Shown here one piece after another: positions 12,501 to 23,700 of a DNA stretch of 64,000 nt. The first letter of the stretch is position 1; every line of letters starts with the position of its first letter. This DNA is from Syngnathus acus. Its lineage: Eukaryota > Chordata > Actinopteri > Syngnathiformes > Syngnathidae. The stretch lies in the NCBI RefSeq assembly GCF_901709675.1, contig NC_051089.1, positions 11,583,976 through 11,647,975 on the forward strand, given 5' to 3'. A program made the translations under genes and the position numbers. The notes under the pieces were generated by a model. The model was not told the origin of the DNA, made no database searches, and worked only from the letters and a program-made list of their open reading frames with translations.

Positions 12501-12552
12501 TACCAACGTAGAGAGCAGAGAGCAGGTGGTGGCCAAGGAGGTCACGGCCTGA
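482..12552 (+). CDS. secisbp2l: SECIS-binding protein 2-like (whole gene, 18 coding exons)
   Basis: Joined coding exons: 482-502, 3748-3929, 5175-5499, 5872-6010, 7073-7296, 7516-7540, 7669-7736, 7859-7969, 8056-8172, 8861-9028, 9123-9264, 9367-9536, 9877-10009, 10091-10253, 10788-11008, 11227-11381, 11467-11683, 11906-12552. They total 3,228 nt with an intact frame, giving 1,075 residues (human SECISBP2L is about 1,100). The C-terminal half carries the SBP2-type SECIS-interaction region (about 440-600, including KRPTALKK) and an L7Ae-type RNA-binding domain (about 663-790, with CVIISPNCEKIQ, GGLDEALYNVIAMAREQ and RKALGRCVNK). These are the family features that bind kink-turn/SECIS RNA. SBP2 recruits the selenocysteine elongation factor to the ribosome; for the 2-like paralogue that role is less certain. 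The N-terminus (TPIPSYLITCYPFVQEN) and the acidic C-terminal tail distinguish it from SBP2 itself. All splice sites are GT-AG. Confidence 0.96.
1283..1475. mobile_element. degenerate hAT-like non-autonomous element, one end
   Basis: The sequence starts with AGGGCTGCAAC and continues with reiterated ATCGATTA/GATTAAT-type words. This matches the common fish hAT-like element whose other relic here is at 24822-25224. The right end is not resolved, so the boundary is approximate. Confidence 0.5.
1645..1798 (+). mobile_element. SINE, 3'-body fragment
   Basis: This stretch resembles the 3' half of the full-length SINE at 39223-39587. Shared words include GGCTGGCAACC, GTTCAGGGTGT and TGGGATAGGCTCCAGCA, and a GAATGAATG tail replaces the usual GGATGGATGG. 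The tRNA-like head is missing. Confidence 0.75.
2479..2927. mobile_element. MITE with TTAA target duplications
   Basis: A TTAA lies at each side (2475-2478 and 2928-2931). The ends are inverted copies reading AGGGGAAGTCAACCCCCAA on the left and AAGGGCAAGTCAACCCCCAA, as its complement, on the right. Inner arms around CAGTCGAC and TTTTGCCACTTGC are also inverted relative to each other, so the element could fold back on itself. TTAA duplications point to piggyBac- or Kolobok-type transposases acting in trans. There is no coding sequence. Confidence 0.75.
3748..3929 (+). CDS. secisbp2l: secisbp2l coding exon 2
   Basis: Residues 8-68. It contains the SECISBP2L-specific conserved block TPIPSYLITCYPFVQEN. 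The acceptor is tttacag, the donor gtactg, and the exon ends two bases into a codon. Confidence 0.95.
5175..5499 (+). CDS. secisbp2l: secisbp2l coding exon 3
   Basis: Residues 68-176. A Pro/Tyr-rich segment with LRWHQPNPGPGGPYLAYPI and YTYYQIMPAPC, both recognisable from vertebrate SECISBP2L. It is likely disordered. Confidence 0.95.
5872..6010 (+). CDS. secisbp2l: secisbp2l coding exon 4
   Basis: Residues 177-223. A basic, poorly conserved stretch is followed by the conserved VLLVDAAQQT at the exon end. The donor is gtaagc, after the first base of a codon. Confidence 0.92.
7073..7296 (+). CDS. secisbp2l: secisbp2l coding exon 5
   Basis: Residues 223-297. It carries the family signature EADIDSDSGYCSPKH. 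The donor is gtatgg, in phase 0. Confidence 0.93.
7516..7540 (+). CDS. secisbp2l: secisbp2l coding exon 6 (25-nt microexon)
   Basis: This 25-nt exon lies between a ttcag acceptor and a gtaagt donor and is needed to keep the frame from exon 5 to exon 7. It encodes GVETGVMT, matching a similarly variable position in the human protein. Skipping it would shift the frame. Confidence 0.75.
7669..7736 (+). CDS. secisbp2l: secisbp2l coding exon 7 (tandem NAGNAG acceptor)
   Basis: Residues 306-328, with WVNFHRADQRKNPEQ. The acceptor reads ttttagcag, so splicing could begin at 7669 or at 7672. Both keep the frame and differ by one residue. Confidence 0.85.
7859..7969 (+). CDS. secisbp2l: secisbp2l coding exon 8
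   Basis: Residues 329-365, ending EPLYFE as in vertebrate homologues (SLYFE followed by DED). The donor GAA|gtggga is weaker than its neighbours, but the homology fixes it. Confidence 0.88.
8056..8172 (+). CDS. secisbp2l: secisbp2l coding exon 9
   Basis: Residues 366-404, an acidic start (DEDERDEFPDLP) followed by a variable Gln/Thr-rich part. The acceptor is cacaag and the donor gtaggc, both in phase 0. Confidence 0.88.
8861..9028 (+). CDS. secisbp2l: secisbp2l coding exon 10
   Basis: Residues 405-460. It is strongly conserved: VQTPIPITTSVPKRAKS, then a basic Ala-rich helix ending in AQEYSEISMEQQKLQ. This begins the conserved SBP2-family core upstream of the SECIS-interaction region. Confidence 0.96.
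9123..9264 (+). CDS. secisbp2l: secisbp2l coding exon 11
   Basis: Residues 461-508, with EALTKAAGKKSKTPV, LDLGDMLADLAKQQLALKA and ITNTKPLSF. This is part of the conserved SECIS-interaction region of SBP2-family proteins. Confidence 0.95.
9367..9536 (+). CDS. secisbp2l: secisbp2l coding exon 12
   Basis: Residues 508-564. A variable start is followed by KRGKEREIPKVKRPTALKK, the conserved basic motif of the SECIS-interaction region. Confidence 0.95.
9877..10009 (+). CDS. secisbp2l: secisbp2l coding exon 13
   Basis: Residues 565-609. It continues the basic motif (IILKEREGKKGK) and passes into an acidic linker (FTEDLSQEPASQE). Confidence 0.93.
10091..10253 (+). CDS. secisbp2l: secisbp2l coding exon 14
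   Basis: Residues 609-663. A conserved Ser/Pro linker (SPASQNSPYSITPVSQGSP, then SGIGSPMAS) leads into the L7Ae domain. The donor gtaagt interrupts the Glu codon of FRE|YC. Confidence 0.95.
10788..11008 (+). CDS. secisbp2l: secisbp2l coding exon 15 (L7Ae domain, first part)
   Basis: Residues 663-737. Contains RRLVMGLREVTKHMKL and the beta strand CVIISPNCEKIQ of the L7Ae RNA-binding domain. Confidence 0.97.
11227..11381 (+). CDS. secisbp2l: secisbp2l coding exon 16 (L7Ae domain, second part)
   Basis: Residues 737-788. It holds the RNA-contacting GGLDEAL turn, IPFVFALGRKALGRCVNK and VGIFNYSGAE, the most conserved part of the protein. Confidence 0.97.
11467..11683 (+). CDS. secisbp2l: secisbp2l coding exon 17
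   Basis: Residues 789-861. The C-terminal helix of the L7Ae domain is followed by the SECISBP2L block SFCSVISEPISEVNEKEY. Confidence 0.96.
11906..12552 (+). CDS. secisbp2l: secisbp2l coding exon 18 with acidic tail and stop
   Basis: Residues 861-1075, ending at TGA 12550-12552. It opens with TNWRSMVETSD, conserved in SECISBP2L, and contains WASQQSTETGSLDGS-like sequence, SSITSTTSTLVPGM and SVEVPTLNSRIESWVS. A run of 29 consecutive Asp/Glu residues (1014-1042) lies at 12364-12450. The tail is longer and more acidic than I would expect from the human protein. Confidence 0.95.
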
Positions 12553-15500
12553 CCTTTCCTCCTCCTCCTCGTCTTCCTCTTCTCTCCTGTCTCATCCCAT
12601 AAAACCAGCAGCTGTTCTCCTTGCATCTCCATGACTCTACACCAAACGTAATCTTACACCTATGGCCTGATTTACTCAAGATTTGCGTGTGCAAACGCAG
12701 GCAAATAGAACCTGATGTCTTTTCCCACATGCTTGAATGCCAGCAACAAAATTTGATGCAGCATATTGGCTATTCAGCAACGTAATGATTCTCAAACGTT
12801 TTACACAAAGCATCCTGAGCAACATAATATACACGTAGTGTGAGATCCAAAGTTTTTATTCAAACAGAAGAAGCCGTGATTTTATTCCTGAAAAGTATCA
12901 TTGTTGTCAGGCGAAATCCTTGCATTCCCAAATCATTAGTTTTCCACAAAACAAATAACTGCAATCTTACTTGAACACCACATTGTTCAACTTGGTATTT
13001 TACCTTTGCGGTCATTTACACGTACCTTTGCGGTCATTTACACGTGTGCACCAGCATCAATGCATTTTCATGCAGTCAATAACCTTTTCAAAACCTGAAT
13101 ACTAGCAATGGTCTCTTGTTGTCATTTTACATACACAGAATAACTCAACTCAAGTTGCAGGGACAGCTGCTCTGAGAAAATGGCTGTCTCTTTAGTCTGC
13201 AAGGGCGGAATGCGGATGTCTCCTCTTTGGTGAGGAATTAGCATTTTAACATGGATAAAACCTCCAAAAAATTGATTTAGCATGATATGCCTCTTGTTAT
13301 TGTCTTTAAAAAGGAATGCAAACTTTCAGTCCTGAGGCAACAATGCCGCATGCCTCATACAGAAGCGGTGGACTTAAACAATACTGCGTTTAAGAATGTT
13401 ATTTTTTGGGAAAGAAAAAAAAAATAATGCACGGGGACAGACCAATAATATGAATTGTGGGAAAATATGTAATTGAACACAAACGAGGGTTCCGCCTGAC
13501 CGCAACGATAGATTGGTGTAAGCCGTTGTAACATTATGCCATCTGTGACTACTTAAATAGGAAATAAAACATTGTACCTGTGTTTGAAAGTAAAGCGTTC
13601 CAAAAGAGTCAAATGAAAATGTGTTTAAAAGTTAAATACAACTGACTCCCACTAAACAAATGTACTCATTTAAAAAAGGTTGAAGCAATTGTAACTGAGT
13701 TATTATTTCAACATTTAATTCAGTGTTTGTTTACCCACGTACCACTAAGGTGGCGTCACGCCATATCACCTATGACAAAGCTCAGTTCATCTTTGCTAAA
13801 ATGACTCCAATGCAAAAAAATACAATGTGACAATTTGTTCTTGGCTCTCCTAAAGAAATTTTGTGGTGCGTTGTTTTGCGTTTTAAGCACCATGTTCGAC
13901 AGGATGGCAGATACATACCATTCACTAATACATTTGTTTGCCTCTTCTACTTACACTTCTAATTCCACCACTTCATTTTGCACTTGTTGTGGTGCTTTCC
14001 CAAATTTTGGTGAGAACCTTTCTTGTCTACAGGGGGCTTGATCAGCCCCTTTTGTTCACAGCGCACTTGACCTGTTAGTGCAGGGGGTGTCCAAACTCTG
14101 TTCTCGAGGACCAGGATAGATATCAAGCTTTTTCGGAGCTTGCTCATGTGCTGTGTTACTAGTGAGTCAACACGCCATTTGGCATCTTAGTAAATCAGGC
14201 CCTTAATCTCAGGCATCTGTCAGTGCAGACCATTCGCACGCAACGGAGAGGCTCGAGGACCAAGCAGCAGCAGGTTCATCTAAAAAAAAAAAAAAAATTC
14301 AACCCCTAACCTGTAAAACTTGAATTTGGAATAAACCTTTGTTTCCATGTGTCCTCATCCCAAGTTGACAGTCTCCATTTTTGGGGGCAAGTGTTCCGAA
14401 AAGCTTCAGAGAGCATGTGACTACTCTGCTCCCAAATTCATGGAGCGCATTTACAGCTCTATGTGGGTGTGTTTGTTTACATGCACATAGCTTACATTTA
14501 CTTTGCTGTGTTTGAGCTTTACCTTTTTTGTACATACTGTGTTCATGCTAGCACTTCCCCCTAAAGGAAGGAAGGAAAGAAAGGAGACACTGTCTGGATT
14601 GCTTAGCCGCTGTGTAGTTCCCCCCCACAGCATTCTCGCGTCTGTGGCAGGAAGTGTTTTATTATCGTTGAATAAGTGTTTTCCCCCATTTTCCATTCAG
14701 ATGATTTAACTTCTAAGAAGCAGAACAGTAGCGTCTGTACAGTACTTGGTTGTCAGATTGAATTTGCTGTGTTGCTGTCATGTCGGTAGAAACAGTCACG
14801 ATCATGCTTTGGGCCTTTTTACTGAAGCCTTGTCGGGGCTGGGTAATGATATTGGCCGCAGTTGTCCCATTTGTAATCCATTGCAAAGTTTTTGTTTTGT
14901 TCAAAAAGCAGTTAACACCGGTGTTTAAATTGTTCGATTACGACTATCACCCAGAAGACCCGTGTTTACGACAGCACGGCTGTCGTTCAAACTACTAATG
15001 CCTTTTAACGACAAGTATTCGATTGTATATATATATATATATATATATAAGAAAAACACCCAACCACTTTGTAAAGCCATTTTAAAATGTTAGAAGTAGA
15101 ATTGAATTAAGTCAGTCACGTGCTTAAGTGTCACACTTTTGGATCCGGAAAGTATTTGTAGCTTAATAAAAGGTACTTTGTCCTCGTGGACCTTTTTGTT
15201 GCCACATCCATCAAAGTGTTTATCGACAACAAGCGTGTATTTTTTGCACTATGTACATACAGTACTAAGAAAAAGGTCTTGTGATTTAAAATGAGCAAAA
15301 AAAACAAAACAAAACAAAAAAACGGTTCGATGAAGTACTTTTTCAGTGTGATGTCTTTATATGAATATTTATGAGTCTTTCACAACTTCATTAGCAACAT
15401 TGTAAGAGGCTGTTTCTCATAATCCCTAAAATACATGGACTGTTGATTAACATAATTAAAATGTTGTTTAAGTAATTCATATGGATGTTTTGTTCATTTA

Positions 15501-16960
15501 TGTACAATTAGATTTTTTAGTTGCATCAGAGCCGGAACGCAAATATTCTGCACCTTTGCCTTTTGCACAGAACCCTGAAACGATTAAGTGATTGCTGCAA
15601 ATGTGTGCATGTTACACGGAAACACGACACCCCAAATTGAGAACAATTCCAATCACCTTCCCATTGACAGTTCACTTTTTTCTATTGTTGCTATGCATTG
15701 GATGTTTTACAGGCTCTGAATGCTTGACATAATTTGCTTATTAAATTACTTAATTCAATTGGATCGACTGGGCAAAGTAAAATATCAGTAACTTAACGTG
15801 ATAGTCTGTACTGTCTGTTCTATGCATGTTATCGTTTGCACGACTGTACTTTTGGGTTAATTTCACCCAAGGGTATTTTATAGATAAGCACATGAAATTC
15901 ATTTTTAGGAAGTCAACACAGAAGCATCAAGTAATTGGTGCTTCTGTGTTCATGTTGCTCAAACGTATCCCTATATCTAGAAAAAAAAATGTAGAAACTG
16001 ATCATTTTGTAGTGATCTCTTGCTTTTTTTGCTCCCTGTAGTTTTATGTTACTATGCTATTTGTTGTCCCAGTTTGATTATCTAAATTAATTCAATACAA
16101 ACACGCTAAAGTGTAGTTATAGCAGATATTCAAGGATTTAAACATAATGAAACATGAATGTAAAATGAGGGCGACTGTGGCGACTGTTTTGATTCCTCCT
16201 TGCATTGTCGGCCTTGAGTAGTTTTATAGAGTGGCCACTAGAGGGAGGTCAAGCGCAGCTAAGGCCCCATTGCTTTGTACAGTGTTGAGAATTGAGACTG
16301 TTCAGTACAATACAATAATACATTTTTATATAGGTCTTTCACAAACGCTGTCGCTGTAACAAAGCCTTTTACAGAACATAAATTTGAATACATTTTTAAT
16401 TTCAGCTACGCTCAATATCTTGCACGCCACCGAAATAGAAATAAGATCATACATGAAGTATTTAAAACGTTGGGCGTTTTGCACTTTATGGTGACAGGAC
16501 AAATCTTAAATTTAAAAGTGAACTTAATTTAAAACAACATTTTAATGTCCAACTATTCAACATTTCTGCACTTTTTTGAGGACATGAATGGCCAAATTCA
16601 CAGCAAGTGTTTGCGACAAATTTACCTGTAAACTAATGATTATGCAAACGACCAAAGGACTTTTCTGGTGTAAATCCAACTTTTAATTTCCGTCCATATA
16701 TTTCAAAACAGGATATTATTTTAGATGACAGTGAAGATGTTTCAGAACATATTTTAGATGAAAAGTTATTGAAAGCCTTTTATTTCATCGTGACGTTGTT
16801 TTGTGACCCTGCGTCATACTTCACGGACGCATTCTGTAGAAGCCAGAATAATTATTTGTTGTGCTTGACGTGAACGACTAGATTAAAAGATTGGCTTTAT
16901 AAACAAAAAAAGAATATGTACCTGGGTCTTAAGTCCCGTTGCGTCTGCGTGTGCGCGCGT
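12553..16960 (+). other. secisbp2l 3' UTR and spacer to shc4
   Basis: No protein-coding ORF here looks real. The AT-rich sequence probably contains a long 3' UTR. Candidate AATAAA signals with GT-rich sequence downstream lie at 13563-13568 and 15165-15170. A TA-dinucleotide run lies at about 15025-15049, and A-runs occur near 14281 and 15299. I cannot fix the transcript end. Confidence 0.6.
13563..13568 (+). terminator. candidate polyadenylation signal for secisbp2l
   Basis: AATAAA about 1 kb after the stop codon, followed within 20 bp by GT-rich sequence (CTGTGTTTG). A second AATAAA at 15165-15170 is an equally plausible distal site. Confidence 0.3.
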
Positions 16961-17423
16961 ACAGCATGAGTCACTCAGCCTTGCTGTGATTGGACGGCAG
17001 TTTTCGGTACGGGAGGGGCGGAGAAAGAGGAGGGCCTGGGGGCTCCCTGTCAATCTCCTTTGCTCAATTCATACGCTCATCCTCACATAGAGACTCATTG
17101 ATGAGCTAGAGCTTCCAGTTCATTCATAAAAGCTGCGGAGGAAGGAAAGTTGTCAAGGGAAGGACAGGTGACTTCAAATTGTAAGTTTTGGACTTGGTGT
17201 GAGGCTGACTGGACTTGAAACTACATGGGATGTCCCAGTTGCATGCTGGTGAGTACCATTTATCTTGCAGTATAACCCAATGAATTCATCAGCAATGTGT
17301 CTAATTCTAGTTCATTTTTGTGTCCCATACACTGGTCATCACACAACAGAACAGTAACCAGGTACAGCTCATGCAGTCAGCCCAACGTTCTATTTGTCCT
17401 GCATGTGTTTGATGCATCAACAG
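16961..17423 (+). promoter_or_regulatory. shc4: shc4 promoter, leader exon and short leader intron
   Basis: An AP-1-like TGAGTCA lies at 16967-16973, an inverted CCAAT box at 16989-16993 and a GC box (GGGGCGG) at 17015-17021. A leader exon probably starts near 17100 and ends at 17248 with a strong gtgagt donor. The acceptor is at 17423 (caacag). Three ATGs occur before the main start, at 17224, 17229 and 17242. The first opens a 15-codon ORF that, after splicing, overlaps the main start in another frame. Confidence 0.55.
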
Positions 17424-17430
17424 TCCGAGC

Positions 17431-17772
17431 ATGCTGAAGCGCACTAAATACAGCCGTCTGCACAACGATTCAAAAACTTCCTTGGACAACTGGTCTCTTT
17501 GCTTGGATTCTGATTTCCTCCACGATACACCATCCGTGTCAAGGGACTTCATACCTGATGAAGCCCTACAGCAAAGTCCTCCACTTGGACCACCCGGGGC
17601 CGGAAGTGTTGATCGACAGGCTGAGGGGAGTGTGACCAATCACCCAAAACGACCAATCGCCTTCCATTGCATGTGTAGCTTTCCCGGGACGGCCATCCGT
17701 CCTCCTTGCACTCGACACAAATGCAAGCAGTGCTCTTCAGTGGTCCATAGAGTGGTCCACCATCACATCAGG
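17431..17772 (+). CDS. shc4: shc4 coding exon 1 (start, CH2, PTB edge)
   Basis: Residues 1-114. The start [19 protein letters not shown] matches human SHC4 downstream of its first 23 residues. The rest is a variable CH2 region. The exon ends HHIR before a gtaagg donor in phase 0, just ahead of YMGSVEV. Confidence 0.88.
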
Positions 17773-20700
17773 GTAAGGTACATGACATGACCATTCTGTT
17801 TATTTGGCCATTGTGTCAATTGGGGTTGTGCTATACTCCGTAGTCACCATCTCACACACTTCACTCCCTCCTTCCAGTCAGCTTTCTGTGTAGGCAGTAG
17901 TGACTCATCCTGGCTCGGCGCTCACCCCCACATCTCGACTGCTAGTGCGCATGCATGTGTGTGTGTGAAACTGGTAACCAAGAACTAAATGAATAGGTGT
18001 GGGTCTCACAGCTGCCAACAAGCACACCTATTGTCCTTAACTCTCCCACCCACTCACAACTTACACATTCGCACACGTTAATTCAACATTCTGGTGTTTG
18101 TGTGAAGCTGGGTTTGTTCTGTTACCTTTAGCCAATAGAAATACAAGCGTATGTGTGAACACCGATTAAGGTCAGAAAAGGTCATGCACGAGTAGAAGTG
18201 ATGACTTGACTTAATGGTGACTTTTGCTTTGAATGCAAGCACAGTCTTGAGGTACGCGATCCGTGTAGACTCGCAGGGGTGTCAAACTTATTTTTATCGC
18301 GGCCCGCATCGTAGTCATCGTTTCCTTCGGAAATTGTCAACCCAAATAAATGTATGAACGTCTCATATAGTATCACCTACACAACAAACTGATGAATAAC
18401 TAGTTTTCAAAACGGAGACTAATAAAAACTGCTCAAATATTAAAAACTAAACAATGTAATAATATGTAATAGTGAAAACAATGTGCTATTTCAGTATTGA
18501 CACATGAATTCAATGTACAATTTGTCTTTGCGGGCCACATAAAATAATGTGGCGGGGCATATCTGGCCCCCGGGCCTTGAGTTTGACACCAGTGGTTTAG
18601 CGGCAGTGAGTGCAACAGTGCGCAGCATGTTATCAAAAAGTGAAGAATCCGTCAGAAAGAGGCTTCAAACTGTTTATTGCCACGTCCAGTATAAGTATAC
18701 CATCTAGTGTCCACCTTTGACTCCTCTAGCTTAATCATCTATATTACATTGTTTAGGCGATGGCTTGAATACAAACGGTGTAAAAAAATGCGTAGACAGA
18801 CAATTTATCCTCAATCACAATCAGATATATTTCATCCTCTGTATAGAACAACTAATATAAGGCCATGTTAACACTGTAGGGCACTGGTGTACAAATCCGA
18901 TCCTTGAGGGCCCCTTTCCTGTATGTTTTAGAAGACTCAGTTACTCTGGGTTTTTCTTACCCTCTCCCTCTCTCAGTATATGGGTAGCGTGGAGGTGACC
19001 CAATCCATGAGAACCCTCGACTTTGATACAAGGAAGCAAGTAACACGGTAGGTTCTCCCGCTCCACTGCTACATGTCGAATAATACAAAGAACATTATTT
19101 TTGTTCCCATCTGTGCACTGCTAAAAAAAACATCTTTTTCAGTAACAGTAAATGAAATGTGTGACATGTTTTTCCTCGCTATTTCCTGGTGACGTCTTAT
19201 CAGTTGACATGACCATAGCAACCTCTGTTTGCTAGATTACTGCACAAGGAATTGGCCGGCAAATCCAATTAAGTGAATTTCCTCCTAATGATCTCACATA
19301 CACTTATTACGAAAGAGGAAGTAGGGGGGGGGGGGGTGAGCAAGAGAGAAACTTAAATCCATTATGTACAACTTGTCTTCAAGGGGTAGAAAATCTCTTC
19401 CCATAAAAAGCCAGACACTGACAGTAGAATCGTAAGCGTACAGTGGGGGATAATCATGACTTGATCCCCTGCTGAATTGTCAAGTTTGTTAAAAATAAAT
19501 AAATAAATAAATCTGTAATTGTAACGCTTGTTTGTTGAGTATGATAATAGGCACAATACAGTATTGCCTCGATGGACAGAAATCATTCACCCCACCCATC
19601 CACCTGTCAATTGGCCTACTAAGCATGTTTTTGGGATGTGGGAGGAAACCGGAGTGCCCGGAGAAAACCCACTCAGGCGTGGGGAGAACATGCAAACTCC
19701 ACACAGGGAGGGCCGGAGGTGGAATCGAACCCGCTGAATCTGAACTGTGAGGTGGACGTGCTAACCAGTGCTTCACCGTGCCACCTATTCATCCCTCCCA
19801 TCGTCAAAAAATACGATCCAACTGAGGGCCTTAAAATATGGATGATTTTTTTGTCAGGGGGTATCCACTGTCCTTTAATTGCTGCTGCTCCTTCTTACAA
19901 GTCACAGTATATTTTGTAGAGTAACTTTTATTCGAGTAAGCGAGTCTATTTGGTCTTGCTCAGAGTAATAAATTAACTCTTGGAAGTAAAATATTGAGAG
20001 TAAATACTACACTGAAACAAAATATTTAATTCTAAGAACTAGGATAGTTTTGTCCTCAATTTTAAAAACAGAGTTTTACTCACATTATTAATATTATTTT
20101 TACGATGATGATTCTTATTAGTCAAATGCACAAAATTTACTGTGTACAGTTTATATAGTTGTGAAGCTATTTGAACAGGCAATTTCATTTTGTCAATGTT
20201 AAATAATTATCAGTGAAGGTTAATATATAACAGCAAGATGTGGCTTCTCTCTGCTATATTATATTGTAATATGATTATATTATTGAGTTACATTTGCAGG
20301 CTCATGACTGTTGAATTGAATTTTCCAACGGAGCAAGGTGGAGCTTTGTACCGCGTGGTCCACTTTTGGGAAGTCAAATGTATACTCTGATAATGTGTTG
20401 CATGGAAAAACGTCTGCATCAAAACTAAGAGTTCACAATGTGTGAAAACGATTGAACTTCTTGACTTAGCCGGATTCTCGGAATGGATGGGAACCTCATG
20501 ATAACTCATCTGATGACTTTTGACAGCGTAGCGAGAATGTTAACATGCTCAAAGATCTGAACGGAAGCAAATTTGGCTTATACTCAAATGATTGTTCAGA
20601 CTCTCACTGTTAAATCATTTTATAGTTGTCTGTCATCCTAGGCCTTATTTCATAAACCGTATTGCGTAACATTGACACATTGAAGATTTTTTGTTTGTTT

Positions 20701-23700
20701 CTGAAACCAAAACAATATTCTAGAGTAGCATTTTTTAAATGTTACATTTTGATGAAAAACAGTTTGTTCTTCCAAGGCCTGGCTGTGTTCATTTCTTGTT
20801 TGTGTGTGTGTGTCATGCAGAGAGGCAATCAACAGACTTTGCAAGAGAAACACCACCAAGACCACAGTGAAAACTAAAAGTGTAAGAAACAAGCATTTCA
20901 TGCATCATACTGAAATTCATTCACATAATATACTGAAATGAAAATCCAGATATTTTCCAGTAAGGGTGTCATTAGTATACTGCGTGTGAGAACATTTAAG
21001 TTGTGTGTATGTGTTTTTTAGTAGCCGCTGAGAGAACATTTCAGAGTATACAACCAGATACATTTAGTGATGTCTGAGAGCATTGCAATTGTACGTAGTG
21101 ACCACATAAAATTTCAATCACTAGTTTGAAAGCATTTATGTGTGAGAGCATTTCAGTGATGTGTGAGAGCAACAGAGATTTCATTTGTGTATCTGTGTGT
21201 TGTGTTTGTGTGTGTGTGAGACAGTCACGGAGGTACTCTTGTGTGAGAGCATTTCCATCGACTGTCAGCGTGTTTCAGTATAACCTGTGAGAGTTTATGT
21301 AGTGTGTGTGTGACAGTGTCACTATTGTGAGATTGTGTTGGCAATGTGTTTCCAAAGAGCTTTGCACAAATGAGCCCTTTTTCTGTGTCATTGTCAGCCT
21401 GAACACAAGCAGCTGTTCTGTGTTCTGGGTCGCAGCAACCTGCAGTTTTTCGGCAGGCGAGTCATCCTCAGCGTCTCCCCAGACACGCTCACTCTCATCG
21501 CCGCTTCCTCACAGGTGACCGTTTGAACTAGACACACAGTACACCCACATGAGAACTTATGTCATACAAACATTGCCCTTCTCTTTCTCTCACTTTTGCA
21601 GAGAATCACCCAACACGCCATCCAGGCCATTTCGTTCGCCTCAGGAGGAGACTCAGTAGGTTTTCATTTTCACGTGTGATATAGAGTTTGCGCTACTTGG
21701 ATTGAATATGCAATGGCTTGCTTTGCTGCCTTTTGAATGATTTTTCCTGGCTAAATCCTTTAATTGGTGCTGCAAGGTCACCAGTGCAAGCTGCAGTGTC
21801 TTCACCTTTCAAAGTTCATCTTTAAAGCAATTACTCTTATCTATCATCCTGCGGGTTCCGTCCAAGTCAACATTATTTACAAATGAGACAAATTGGTGAG
21901 CCCGAGTTTCCTACACTGTAGGCCGATTGTTGGAAGCACAAATCGAAATGGCTCATCAGCAGCGGCATGCCATGTGGCTCAAATTCTGCTTGATGAACGT
22001 ATTTGTAATTATTTTGCTTCATGCTTTTGGATTCAGCTATCAAATACTAAGTCAAATGAGAATGCAGCCTGCTTATTGATTTCTTGGTCAAATGGTCTTT
22101 TCAAAATCGACAAGCAAGTGCAGAAGATGGGGCACTCTGAATTTTTCGCTGGAGTTTTGCAGTGTTAAAAATGTAATTAACCTTTTTATATGTTGTGTTA
22201 GATTACATCCACAATCTCAAACAGCTTTAAGGTCTAATAAAAAAAAAAGCTTTATACATATAATTGTTTTATGAGTTAGAGGTTTAGCTGACTAGCTGAC
22301 GAGTCCGCTCGACTACTGATCATGAGGATTGAAAGCTTGAGGTCGACTAACCACTAATCACATGTTGTTGGCATCTTGCTTTCCAATCAGCCAATTAATA
22401 GAACATTACTACTCGCCTGATTGCTGCCGTCATCAGACTGTACTGTTGATGTTGCTGTAACACTCAACTTAATATCGCGACACCAAGTGCCAAAGAACTG
22501 TGTTGAAAAAATATCAGGGATGTTATCGCTTCACTGAATTTGACTCGACTTTTGTCACGTTATTGTTGACTACAAAATAATCTGTATGATGATAATAATA
22601 ATGATATTAGTAAAGTGTTATTAGTCTCACACTTAGAGGCAAGTTACCTCCCACGAAAGGGACAATACATTTGTATTTATTCTTCGAGAATAGTTTGATT
22701 TCTAATTTATTTTGGTCCAATTTTTACTTCACTTTATTGTGCAATACACTCAAATTGATTCATTATTGATGGAGATGAATATGTTTTTTTTATGTAGTAT
22801 TTATTATAATTAATCAGCACATTTCTTTAGGAATAGCCTCGTTTGTCATGAAATAGGCTTACTATACTGGTCCATACCTCTATATTGGTCATTATATATA
22901 TAATTTGAGATGATACGTGGTGTATAGAGTTTAAGAAGCACTACACTAAAGTATTCATATAGCAATGTGTTTGCAGGACATGGAAGACTACATTGCATAT
23001 GTAGCCAAAGATCAAGTCAATCAAAGAGGTACAGCAGCTCCTTGTTTTGTCTCCAATCACAACATTGCACTTTGTATCCTAACAGTTTTTTTTGGTCTGC
23101 ATGTAAGCATGTCACATCCTGGAGTGTCCTCAAGGCCGAGCAGCAGAGGTGATCCGTAGCATCGGTTGGGCCTTTGAGTCGAGGTTCAAACAGCTTCTTT
23201 GTCACACGCCGTTACTCGTCTCAGCTGATCCCAGGTATGCGTCATGAGTCAAGGCAAAGATTCTGTTTGCTGCTGTTGTCGGTTGCTTGGTTTTTCAATT
23301 TGTATATTTAGCCCTGCAGTAAAAGAAAAATTAAACTCATGCTACTTAGACAAATATTTCTTCCAAGAAAATGAAATGACAAACACACTAATCAGATTAA
23401 ACAATAAGATGCTTTTATTTTCTATGTCACATTCATAAACGATAACTTGATATTTACGAACTAGTTTGCCCTTGTTCGTTCTAAGAAATTCATTTCATCT
23501 TGTGCGTGCAGATCAACGCAAATATTATGCAACAAATGGAAACCAGAGGAAACTTTAACAGACCCGAAAGATGCCGATGATGATAATGTTGATGTGACCA
23601 GTGAGCGTCATGACTTCTACAACGTGACTCCGGGGACGATGTCACCCTTTGGTGGAGTAGAGAACTTGTGGGTCACAAAAGCAGAGAAGGAAAGGGTAAG

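Noticed and set aside
12066-12632. 188-codon minus-strand ORF with long Ser runs
   Set aside because: It is the complement of the acidic coding tract of secisbp2l exon 18. GAG/GAA codons read backwards give Ser-rich sequence; there is no domain and no independent support.
17224-17248. ATG 17224 as the true start of shc4
   Set aside because: Joined to the next exon it reaches a stop after 15 codons, whereas ATG 17431 opens the frame homologous to human SHC4.
20981-21335. Possible CRISPR-like array because of the regular repeats
   Set aside because: The copies are diverged, the spacers are low-complexity TG-rich DNA, and the host is a vertebrate; it is a degenerate minisatellite.
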